From: Panulirus ornatus
Lineage: Eukaryota > Arthropoda > Malacostraca > Decapoda > Palinuridae
DNA length: 64,000 nucleotides
NCBI RefSeq assembly: GCF_036320965.1
Contig: NC_092262.1
Coordinates: 8,115,072 to 8,179,071 of the forward strand
Reading direction: 5' to 3'
Made by a program: the position numbers and the translations under genes. The notes under the pieces are model-generated. The model did not search any database and was not told the origin of the DNA. It saw only the letters and a program-made list of their open reading frames with translations. Numbering within the stretch: position 1 is the stretch's first letter; the number at the start of each line of letters is the position of its first letter. Shown one piece after another: positions 1 to 8,890 of the stretch.

Positions 1-175
1 AGTTCTGATAATCTCGCCACAGCAGCTCAATCTTGTTCAAAAGTTCAGACTTTTCTCTCACCCCTGAGTAACTGACCCGGTGCAATGCCAAAATTTCCTT
101 ACACTGACGAACACTCAAACGGTGGATATCTTCCTCTGATTTCAAATCTCCAAGGGGTATAATACTATGGCCAAC
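1..175 (-). CDS. RNF34-like exon 4 (SAP2), truncated by window edge
   Basis: The acceptor is acccacag|gttgg at 176/175, phase 0, agreeing with the exon 3 donor. It reads VGHSIIPLGDLKSEED, then IHRLSVRQCKEILALHRVSY and SGVREKSELLNKIELLWRDY. The LSVRQ-KEILA and YSG--EK-EL positions match the RNF34/RFFL segment just before the RING. The exon runs off the left end. Confidence 0.88.
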
Positions 176-3100
176 CTGTGGGTAAATAACTTCTTGTTTA
201 CTTTCAGGCAGATTTACTTATAAGAAAATAACTAACACATAAACAGCACGATAAATTGAAAAAACATTTGGGTATGCAGTTTCCTTTGTTAGAAATACTT
301 CAAATATAAAAAAGAAACAATTACTTATATCAGCCTTCTGATTTCGCTCAATAAATCTTGTAACGAGAATTTGTTCACAAATAACTTAATTCCCTACCTT
401 TGGTAACAAACATATTTACTTCATGAACAAAACGCAAGTGCCTCTTCTGAAAAAGGATACCTATGCAAAAATGACTATAAAGCATAAAATAAAGAAAAAT
501 ACATTTATTGTAATCCTCATTTTACCAGGAAGCACATACAGTTTAACACAGACATAAATAGATACACAAGTATACTTGCACATATATATACATATTTCAA
601 CTTGATTGCCGTTTCCCGTGTTAACGAGGTAGTGTCAGAAGCAGACAAAGAAAGGAAACATCCACCCATATCCATTCTCTAGCTGTCATATCTACTGCAC
701 CGAAACTACAACTCCCTATCCACAACTAAGCCCCACAGAACTTTCCACAGTTTACCCTGGACGCTTCATATGCTTTGGTTTAGTCCATTGCCAGCACTTC
801 AACCCCATCATGCCATATCATTCCAATTCACTCTATTCTGAGCATACCTCTCACCCTCCAGTATGTCAAGGCCCCATTGGCTCAAAATCCTTTTCACTTC
901 ATCCTTCCATCTCCAATTTGGTTTCCCGATCTCCTCGTTCCCTCCACTTCTAACACATATACACGCTTTGTAAACCTTTCCTATGTAATTCTCTCCACAT
1001 GTCTAAACCATTCTAGCACATCCTCTCCTGCTCTCTCAGCAAGAGAGACCAATGGTGAGAAGAGATGTGGTTGAGGGGAACAAACTTTTTCGGCAAACAC
1101 AACATGGTGAGCACTAAGTGCTACCCCAATCATCACAGCAAAATTTTGTCATAGGTACTCATAGGCAGGGAAAAACTAATTAATCTTTCTCTTCATTCAA
1201 TATCCCACCTTTTGCATTCCACACATCTCCTCTGCACACTAAAGCTGGAGATGATTATGGGATGCAAGTGCGAGATAAAAACATGAGAAAGGGTGTATAT
1301 ACTTCACATATCAGCAAATTGGTAATTCACCAAGAAATAAATCTGACATCTGGCGGTGGTGCTGACAGAAGAACTGGCAGCAAAACAGAGGGGCAGTGAT
1401 GCATTCAAATAATCAAGCCCAGGTGACAACTCAGTAACAAATCCTTATGCCAATGAGTTCATTGCCATATCCATCTATCTACCTATCCGTTTAAGAATTA
1501 CCTTGAATGTGATGAACGGTTGCAACTGATGAACAAGGTCTTCAAGTGTCTATGTTCTTTCCCTTACTACCAGTTTTATTGTCTTTTCTGGAAAACTAAT
1601 TGGGTCCTTGAGACCAAATATGTGGAAATCATGTATAGTGCATGTTAGCATAATGTGAGCAACAACCCAAAGGGAGGCCTTTGGAATTATGGTCTGTTGT
1701 GTATCCATGTAATAAAATATCGCAAAATGACTATCAAATTCTCTTGGTGATACGCTGGAAGATCAAGCATGTGGCACACCTATGTAATCCTTCTTCAAGA
1801 ATTTCTGATGACATATTCAAGTCACTGCTGTGGGTTCTGAAGAGAATATTGAAATCATGGTCGACTTAAGTGAATCAAATTTGTGTACCATATTTAGCCC
1901 AGTCTACCCTAAACCTAATTTTTAAAAGAGCAAAACCACACTTACAGATTTGCTAGGTTCCGGTGAAGATGCTGCTGAAGCTGGTGTTGATGAAGATGCG
2001 GATGATGAAGTGGCAGTAACAGGATGCAGCTCCTCATCAGGTGGTGAAACTAAAGGAGAACTGGACATAGCATCTGCTGTTGTCACCATAGGATTGCCTC
2101 TTGCAGGATCATTAAAAGAGTTACTTCTCTCACGTGATACTTCTGCCTCATTAATTGGCAAAGGCTCCCCTTGAGGACCAATAACTATCCACTCACCAGA
2201 CCCCTCCATCATCATGGTATCTGGCATGTGGCCAACACCAGATGCATTAACATCCTCAAAGCTATCCTGACGTGAAGTATCTGGATTAAGGGTACACGTC
2301 ATAGGATGACTAGATGCACCATTATGGCAAGATTCTAAACTACAGCAAGAAGTTGTACAGTCTTCACTCTGACAACGAGAACAGTCTTCATCTGCACTTT
2401 CTGAATAACCCTCAGCACTGATGGGAGAAGTGCTACTGGCTCTCAATTGGCTGTCAGCTTGTCTCTCTGATGCAAAAACCCTGATTCCCAAGTCAGTTTC
2501 TGGATCATAATCACTAGAGTCTGGAGAGAGAGGCTGACTTGGCCTGACCCTTATACTATCCACTGCTCTTACCCGTATGCTTCCCATGCTATTTGCATCA
2601 TTGCCTGTTGTGCTACTAGGCCTGACCCTTATACTATCCACTGGTCTTATCCGTATGCTTCCCATGCTATCTGCATCATTGCCTGTTGTGCTACTAGGCC
2701 TGACCCTAATACCATCATCTCGAGTGGTGGTGGAGTGCACCACAGGCTTATAATTGGTTTGTACTGGTGCATTTGCAGTGCTATTTCCACCATTTATGGT
2801 CGTACTTCGTCTGGTCACAGAACCTGTCCTTCGATGTTGGTTACTTATGTGACGGGTAACCAAATCAATCAAGTCACGTTTTTCTGGAAGAAAAATATGG
2901 GATCTGTGAATGGTAACTTACATTTAAAGGAACTAATCATTAAGTCTGAGTAAAAATATTAGGAAAGGGTATCTTCATCTACAAAGTTAAAGCAGTCAAG
3001 TCAATGGCATTATCTAAAATTAATAAAGAATATCTTTACACAAAATCTAATCATCTGTTAACACAGTACATTAACCAACCTGTGCATGCAGCAGTATTGA

Positions 3101-4013
3101 TATGCTGCGAGTGTAAGAACTGTCTCAAGTCTTTAACCCTGAGAGCTGTCACTTCCGATATATCCAAGGGCCACCGGGTCAACACAAGACATTTATTGCA
3201 AATCCGCAGTCCACCAATGCCACGCTTTATACATGCTCCACAGAAAAATAGTCCACAAAAGCCACAAAGCCTCTGAAACATAACTCATACATTACAAATG
3301 TACATCACAAAACAAAACTGTACCCTTATCATTTCTGAATATGGTAATTGAAAGAGTAATCTCATTTACAACCCTCAATCATACAATCCTTATCAAACCC
3401 AAATACTAAGCTATGCTACAAACAGTAATGTCAAATATAATGACATATTATCTATGATGAAAAACATAAAAATCATACAATCATACAATCCTAATCAAAC
3501 CCAAATACTAAGCTATGCTACAAACAGTAATGCCAAATATAATGATATATCATCTATGATGAAAAACATAAAAAAATTTTGATTTCAACCAAGACATTGG
3601 ATGGCCAATTTAACCCGAGAGATAATTTGTTTCACATTATCACCAACAATTGCAGTTTTGAATATGAAAAATATATCTTAAGAACTGAAGAACTCATGTG
3701 AACTCTCAATAAAATGCAGTACTTCAAAAGAAACCTGAAGCTACAGGTGCAATGCAAGGCAGTATACCTCTTCATAATTTCTGTGCATCCTAAAACTGAG
3801 GAAATTTACACTTACTCGCCTCTTGAGGAGTGAAAACTTGGCACTGCACTGGTCACAATCAGCCATCTGTGTGGTTGAAGTGGCTCTAGATGATGTATTT
3901 GGAGCCACTTTTGGGGAGCACCTCCAAGCTTCACTGCACCACCAAGACACAGGCCCTCCGCAGCCACCACCTCCCCCCAGCATCACTTGTCCTTACAATC
4001 ACCGAAGCATTGC
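1..4013 (-). CDS. RNF34/rififylin-like E3 ubiquitin-protein ligase, 5' part of gene (4 coding exons, RING off-window)
   Basis: Exons are 4013-3816 (ATG at 3983), 3272-3080, 2883-1946 and 175-1 (continues left). All introns are GT-AG and phases agree (0, 1, 0), giving about 491 residues so far. Order: an FYVE-like zinc finger (residues ~43-90, CDQCSAKF then LCGFCGLFFCGAC and ICNKC), a SAP-like segment (LRVKDLRQFL..., LIDLVTRHI), a ~290-residue Ser/Thr/Asp-rich linker, and a second SAP-like segment (RLSVRQCKEILALH, YSGVREKSELL). This order is that of the vertebrate RNF34/RFFL (CARP) family, membrane-associated RING ligases that act on caspases, p53-pathway proteins and other targets. The C-terminal RING is not in the window, so ligase activity is inferred from family. 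The part seen already exceeds the ~370 residues of the vertebrate proteins because of the linker. Confidence 0.88.
176..1945 (-). other. RNF34-like intron 3
   Basis: Noncoding intron between the linker exon and the SAP2 exon. Apart from the old LINE 3' fragment listed separately (602-1040), I see no gene or strong signal here. Confidence 0.7.
602..1040 (-). mobile_element. Old 3' fragment of RTE-like LINE (L1)
   Basis: On the minus strand this matches the LINE 3' end: the tail (rc of gtttcccgtgttaacgaggt), the conserved 3' UTR block around 735-790 (tttaccctggacgcttcat), and the C-terminal RT codons around 800-1040 (ccatctccaatttgg). It differs at many positions from the young copies elsewhere in the window, so it is an old, 5'-truncated insertion. 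Confidence 0.85.
1946..2883 (-). CDS. RNF34-like exon 3 (end of SAP1 and long repeat-bearing linker)
   Basis: The acceptor tcttccag|aa restores Glu in T-E-K-R-D-L, matching the SAP1 of RNF34, and the donor is aaatct|gtaagt. The 312 codons after SAP1 are low complexity: a tandem ~27-residue coding repeat (SSTTGNDADSMGSIRIRP and SSTTGNDANSMGSIRVRA, each followed by VDSIRVRP), a Cys-rich patch (CSRCQSEDCTTSCCSLESC), a more conserved-looking core (SGEWIVIGPQGEPLPI), and a Ser/Ala tail. This linker is far longer than in vertebrate RNF34. The Cys patch has no family match I recognise. Confidence 0.85.
3080..3272 (-). CDS. RNF34-like exon 2 (second half of FYVE-like finger, start of SAP1)
   Basis: The acceptor tgtttcag|agg and donor aca g|gttgg frame 64 codons plus one base. 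The translation carries RLCGFCGLFFCGACIKRG and ICNKC, completing a CxxC...CxxC...CxxC zinc finger, then LRVKDLRQFLHSQHI, which matches the RNF34 SAP1 position. Splitting the finger in two by a phase-0 intron is consistent at both ends. Confidence 0.88.
3379..3575. repeat. ~102-bp tandem duplication in RNF34-like intron 1
   Basis: The segment starting atacaatcct at 3381 recurs at 3483 with only a few substitutions (for example taatgtcaaat versus taatgccaaat). It covers the string ending gatgaaaaacataaaaa. Two copies only, entirely intronic. Confidence 0.85.
3816..4013 (-). CDS. RNF34-like coding exon 1 (start codon, first half of FYVE-like finger)
   Basis: The acceptor follows a pyrimidine tract ending cacacag at 4014. 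An in-frame TAA lies 9 bases upstream of ATG 3983, so ATG 3983 is the likely start. It encodes 56 residues: a Gly-rich start, then CDQCSAKFSLLKRR, the first Cys pair and basic patch of the finger. The donor is cga|gtaagt at 3816/3815. A short upstream ATG (about 4010) is closed by TGA after three codons and would be a minimal uORF. The acceptor implies at least one untranslated 5' exon further right that I could not place. Confidence 0.82.
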
Positions 4014-4848
4014 CTGTGTGTTAAAATAAAGAAAAATCCAGCTTCTAAGTAGACATAAGCCTCCAATGTACTAATTCTCTATATACGGAATGATGTAGGG
4101 TGTTTTTGATCGAATTGTCAGATTACATAATTCTTCACCTACACAGAAAAAAAAAGATGATATGAGCTTTTAAAACATGAAGGCTTACAGAAAACATACA
4201 AATATAACACTTCTTTAAGCTTCTTTCTGTAAATACTGATGAATCAACACAAATTATTTTTCCCAATCCTACAACACTTTAAAACATCTTCCTTTATTGT
4301 ATATTCGTGAATATACTATAGATACAAATGCCTGCCAAGTATTTGTGCATGATGCTATCTATAAGCAATCTCTCGTACACCATAAACAACAGTTGACTTG
4401 TCACATGACAAATGTTCCTCTAAATCTCGCCCAAAGTATTTTTAGGGTTTTCCTATATCACTAACATGCAGATTAAATGCTTAAAAATTGAGTGGTCTCT
4501 CATATAAGGAAAGTTAGCTGTGCTATCTTTGTCCTCTAATATTGAAATAGATTTGATCCATAACATGACACGAGAGTCATACCTAAAGGATTTATGCTAG
4601 GTTTTCCATATACTTGGCTTAACAAAGATTTTTAAAAGGCATCAATGTAACGCCATGTATATTAGTCACAAAGAAATACTTTACAGCACTATTATAGAAA
4701 CTAGGATCTTACAGCACCATAATTGTAACAAGGAACTTTCTGTTCATGAACCAATAATGAAGCATAAAGGATTGGCATATTTCAATCAATATATCCTCCC
4801 ACCAAAACGTGGGAAACAGGAGAACAAAAGTGTTATCTTATATATATC
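4014..4848. other. AT-rich stretch upstream of RNF34-like exon 1, nothing recognised
   Basis: I see no coding potential or strong repeat. It is probably the 5' intron of the RNF34-like gene, since exon 1 is preceded by a splice acceptor. Confidence 0.5.
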
Positions 4849-5602
4849 TTAGATATCTGGGAGTGGATCTGGCAGCGGATGGAACCATGGAAGCGGAAGT
4901 GGATCATAGGGTGGGTGAGGGGGCGAAAATTCTGGGGGCCTTGAAGAATGTGTGGAAGTCGAGAACATTATCTCGGAAAGCAAAAATGGGTATGTTTGAA
5001 GGAATAGTGGTTCCAACAATGTTGTATGGTTGCGAGGCGTGGGCTATGGATAGAGTTGTGCGCAGGAGGATGGATGTGCTGGAAATGAGATGTTTGAGGA
5101 CAATGTGTGGTGTGAGGTGGTTTGATCGAGTAAGTAACGTAAGGGTAAGAGAGATGTGTGGAAATAAAAAGAGCGTGGTTGAGAGAGCAGAAGAGGGTGT
5201 TTTGAAATGGTTTGGGCACATGGAGAGAATGAGTGAGGAAAGATTGACCAAGAGGATATATGTGTCGGAGGTGGAGGGAACGAGGAGAAGAGGGAGACCA
5301 AATTGGAGGTGGAAAGATGGAGTGAAAAGGATTTTGTGTGATCGGGGCCTGAACATGCAGGAGGGTGAAAGGAGGGCAAGGAATAGAGTGAATTGGAGCG
5401 ATGTGGTATACAGGGGTTGACGTGCTGTCAGTGGATTGAATCAAGGCATGTGAAGCGTCTGGGGTAAACCATGGAAAGCTGTGTAGGTATGTATATTTGC
5501 GTGTGTGGACGTGTGTATGTACATGTGTATGGGGGGGGTTGGGCCATTTCTTTCGTCTGTTTCCTTGCGCTACCTCGCAAACGCGGGAGACAGCGACGAG
5601 GT

Positions 5603-5612
<10 letters not shown>
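4849..5612 (+). mobile_element. 5'-truncated RTE-like LINE, short-3'UTR subfamily (L2)
   Basis: It begins abruptly at agatatctgggagtgg and carries the last ~185 codons of the LINE protein open to TGA 5418-5420 (YLGVDLAADGTMEAEV ... GRPNWRWKDGVKRI). The 3' UTR is the short form, going from aaccatggaaagctgtgtag directly to the terminal tail gcgctacctcgcaaacgcg. It ends in poly(A) and then (AT)n. Confidence 0.9.
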
Positions 5613-5616
<4 letters not shown>

Positions 5617-5679
<63 letters not shown>

Positions 5680-5726
5680 ATTTTTTTTTTTTTTTTTTTT
5701 TTATATATATATATATATATATATAT
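5617..5726. repeat. (AT)n - T-run - (AT)n microsatellite
   Basis: Alternating AT from 5617 to 5679, a run of T to 5702, then AT again to 5726. It sits between the LINE 3' end and the start of a short LINE-derived element. Confidence 0.95.
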
Positions 5727-5960
5727 CCTTGGGGATAGGGGAGAAAGAATACTTTCCACGTATTCCCTGCGTGTCGTAGAAGGCGACTAAAAGGGGAGGG
5801 AGCGGGGGGCTGGAAATCCTCCCCTCGTTTTTTTTTAATTTTCCAAAAAGAGGAACAGAGAACTGGGCCAGGTGAGGGTATTCCCTCAAGGGCCCAGTCC
5901 TCTGTTCTTAACGCTACCTCACTAATGCGGGAAATGGCGAATAGTTTGAAAAAAAAAATT
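5727..5960 (+). mobile_element. Short LINE-derived non-autonomous element, copy S1
   Basis: It begins ccttggggataggggagaaag and ends acgctacctcactaatgcgg...gaatagtttgaaaaa, about 235 bp. The head is homologous to the LINE 5' end (compare 26425-26600 and 20500-20560, read on minus), and the last ~45 bases are homologous to the LINE 3' tail. It has no coding capacity and probably moves using the LINE machinery. Confidence 0.8.
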
Positions 5961-5975
5961 ATATATATATATATA

Positions 5976-7469
5976 AGTTGTTAGAAGCAGTGAAAAGTTT
6001 CTATCGAGGACGTAAGGCATGTGTACGTGTAGGAAGAGAGGAAAGTGATTGGTTCTCAGTGAATGTAGGGTTGCAGCAGGGGTGTGTGATGTCTCCATGG
6101 TTGTTTAATTTGTTTATGGATGGGGTTGTTAGGGAGGTGAATGCAAGAGTTTTGGAAAAAGGGGCAAGTATGAAGTCTGTTGGGGATGAGAGAGCTTGGG
6201 AAGTGAGTCAGTTGTTGTTCGCTGATGATACAGCGCTGGTGACTGATTCATGTGAGAAACTGCAAAAGCTGGTGACTGAGTTTGGTAAAGTGTGTGAAAG
6301 AAGAAAGTTAAGAGTAAATGTGAATAAGAGCAAGGTTATTAGGTACAGTAGGGTTGAGGGTCACACGCACACACACACACACATATAAATGTGAATAAGA
6401 GCAAGGTTATTAGGTACAGTAGGGTTGAGGGTCAAGTCAATTGGGAGGTAAGTTTGAATGGAGAAAAACTGGAGAAAGTAAAGTGTTTTAGATATCTGGG
6501 AGTGGATCTGGCAGTGGATGGAACCATGGAAGCGGAAGTGAATCATAGGGTGGGGGAGGGGGCGAAAATCCTGGGAGCCTTGAAGAGTGTGTGGAAGTCG
6601 AGAACATTATCTCCGATAGCAAAAATGGCTATGTTTGAAGGAATAGTGGTTCCAACAATGTAGTATAGTTGCAAGGCGCGGGCTATGGATAGAGTTGTGC
6701 GCAGGAGGGTGGATGTGCTGGAAATGAGATGTTTGAGGACAATATGTGGCGTGAGGTGGTTTGATCGAGTAAGTAATGTAAGGGTAAGAGAGATGTGTGG
6801 AAATAAAAAGAGCGTGGTTGAGAGAGCAGAAGAGGGTGTTTTGAAATGGTTTGGGCACATGGAGAGAATGAGTGAGGAAAGATTGACAAAGAGGATATAT
6901 GTGTTGGAGGTGGAGGGAACTAGAAGTGGGAGACCAAATTGGAGGTGGAAAGATGAAGTGAAAAAAATTTTGAGTGATCGGGGCCTGAACATGCAGGAGG
7001 GTGAAAGGCAGGCAAGGAATAGGGTGAATTGGATTGATGTGGTATACCGGGGTCAATGTGCTGTCAATGGATTGAATCAGGGCATGTGAAGCATCTGGGG
7101 TAAACCACGGAAAGTTCTGTGGGGCCTGGATGTGGAAAGGGAGCTGTGGTTTCGGGCATTATTGCATGACAGCTAGAGACTGAGTGTGAACGAATGGGGC
7201 CTTTGTTGTCTTTTCCTAGCGCTACCTCGCACACATGAGGGGGGAGGGGATGTTATTCCATGTGTGGCGGGGTGGCGATGGGGGTGAGTAGGGGCAGACA
7301 GTGTGAATTGTGTGCATGTGTGTATATGTGTGTGTCTGTGTGTGTATATGTGTGTGTACGTTGGGGTGTGTGGGTGTGTATGTTTGCGCGTGTGGACGTG
7401 TGTGTGGGGGTGGGTTGGGCCATTTCTTTCGTCTGTTTCCTTGCACTACCTTGCAGGCGCGGGAGACAG

Positions 7470-7471
<2 letters not shown>
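5976..7471 (+). mobile_element. 5'-truncated RTE-like LINE, long-3'UTR subfamily (L3)
   Basis: It starts inside the RT domain directly after (AT)n, at aagttgttagaagcag. It includes the RT catalytic box LLFADDTALV (~6217-6245), an internal duplication of a 44-bp segment around a CA tract (6317-6360 repeated at 6389-6432), a stop at 6661-6663, and the C-terminal zone to ~7088. The long 3' UTR (7089-7471) includes a GT-rich tract. It is a dead copy. Confidence 0.9.
6317..6432 (+). repeat. 44-bp duplication flanking (CA)n inside LINE L3
   Basis: The segment aatgtgaataagagcaagg ... gggttgaggg occurs at 6317-6360 and again at 6389-6432, separated by a CA-rich tract ending catata. Other LINE copies have a single copy here, so the duplication arose after insertion. 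Confidence 0.9.

Positions 7472-7541
<70 letters not shown>
7472..7541. repeat. (AT)n microsatellite
   Basis: An uninterrupted alternating AT tract of about 70 bases directly after the LINE L3 tail. Confidence 0.97.
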
Positions 7542-7543
<2 letters not shown>

Positions 7544-7712
7544 CCTTTGAGGGAATATCCTCACTTGGCCCCTTTCTCTGTTCCTTCTTTTGGAAAATTT
7601 GAAATGATAGGGGAGGATTTCCAGCCCCCCACTCCCTTCCTTTTCAGTTGCCTTCTACAACATGCAAGGAATACATGGGAAGTATTCTTTCTCCCCTATC
7701 CCCGATTTCTTT
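7542..7712 (-). mobile_element. Short LINE-derived element, partial copy S2
   Basis: Minus-strand copy of the same short element as 5727-5960, retaining the head (ctttctcccctatccccg at 7687-7705) and middle (gaggatttccagcccccc). It ends at the (AT)n and lacks the LINE-like 3' tail. More diverged than S1. Confidence 0.8.
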
Positions 7713-8519
7713 GTAAAATCTATAATATGCTCTGATAAAAACCAATTTTCATGTTTTTATGTATCCCCAGGGTAAGAACCTACTGTGTGAGGTACTACAC
7801 GCACAGGGAAAGGCAATGCATCTTTTTTGAGGAACTGACCTAGCATTAGCAAAATGATTAGAGAGGCTTTTCTTCCCATGTGTGTATCACAGAGGAACAT
7901 TTTACACTCTATTCTGTGCTGTAGAAGGAGGGAGCTGTACACACACAAGGCTCTAGTTCTTAAAACTTCCTTTGGTATCACGCACTTTTAATAACTAACC
8001 TATATGCATTTGGATTTTCCTTCTTAGCCTGTTCCAAATATGGTATCAAGAACTTGTTACTATTGAAATACTTCTTCAGATCTTTTTGAACTTGCTTCTA
8101 ACAAGCTTTCCTAATATGTTCTCTTGATAACCTAGCATTTCTACTTTTGGAGAAATGCCAAATACTAACTTCATTAAATGTGTTCAGACACATGTACAAT
8201 TTTCTATTATCTTCCCTCTTCCTTCTCTCTTCCATTTGGCGTAATTCTATGGCTGCCTGTCTCTACCTCTAGCTTAATCCCCATCCTTCTGGCACAAATT
8301 TTGTTATCTGCCTCTGGACCCTTTCCAACAGATCAATGAATCCCCACAAGCAAATGACTCAACTGTTGCTGATATTCTAAACTGGGTTAAATATATGCTA
8401 TGGTGTTTTTCTAAACATCTCTAATTCTGATACTAAGCAACCAACATTTTGCATCCTTGACAAACGTCCTTGTAAATCAGTTGTCATTTCTAAATGCTAA
8501 TGCACTGGTGGTAGAATTT

Positions 8520-8890
8520 AGAAGCGGACGACAGAGCTTAAGAGAAGTTGTGCAAGGAAAAAGATGAGTAAATTAAAAAAATAAGTAGTGAGAGGATGAG
8601 ATACAGAAGGGGCGAGAGGATGGTCTGAGCTTAAAGGAGGATTTCTTTACATATCTAAGAGTGGAATTAGTTGCATTTGGAACAATGGGGACTGTAGCGA
8701 GTCATAGGATGGAAGATGGTGTTAAGGTCCTCGGTGCATTAAGGAGTGCATGGAAGGAGAGGTCAGGGTTCATAATGGGAGAGATGGGTATGTTTGAAGG
8801 TGTACTGAAAGAGGCTTTGGAGTATCAGGGCATGAACATTCAGAAGTTGTCTTATAATCAAAGGAGGAAAAGGCTTGCACTTTCATAAAA
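8520..8890 (+). mobile_element. Ancient RTE-like LINE RT fragment (L4)
   Basis: Strongly decayed but collinear with the LINE from the aagagtaaatgtgaataag zone through ctaagagtggaa (YLGVDL), gtcataggatggaagatgg (HRV-EG), gagatgggtatgtttgaagg (KMGMFEG) and ggcatgaacattcag (GLNMQ). The middle section coding for the LYGCEAWA to GHMERM region is missing. No function remains. Confidence 0.75.

Noticed and set aside
7260..7735. Cys/Val-rich frames ending in Tyr-Ile runs
   Set aside because: Translation of the GT-rich LINE 3' UTR and (AT)n.
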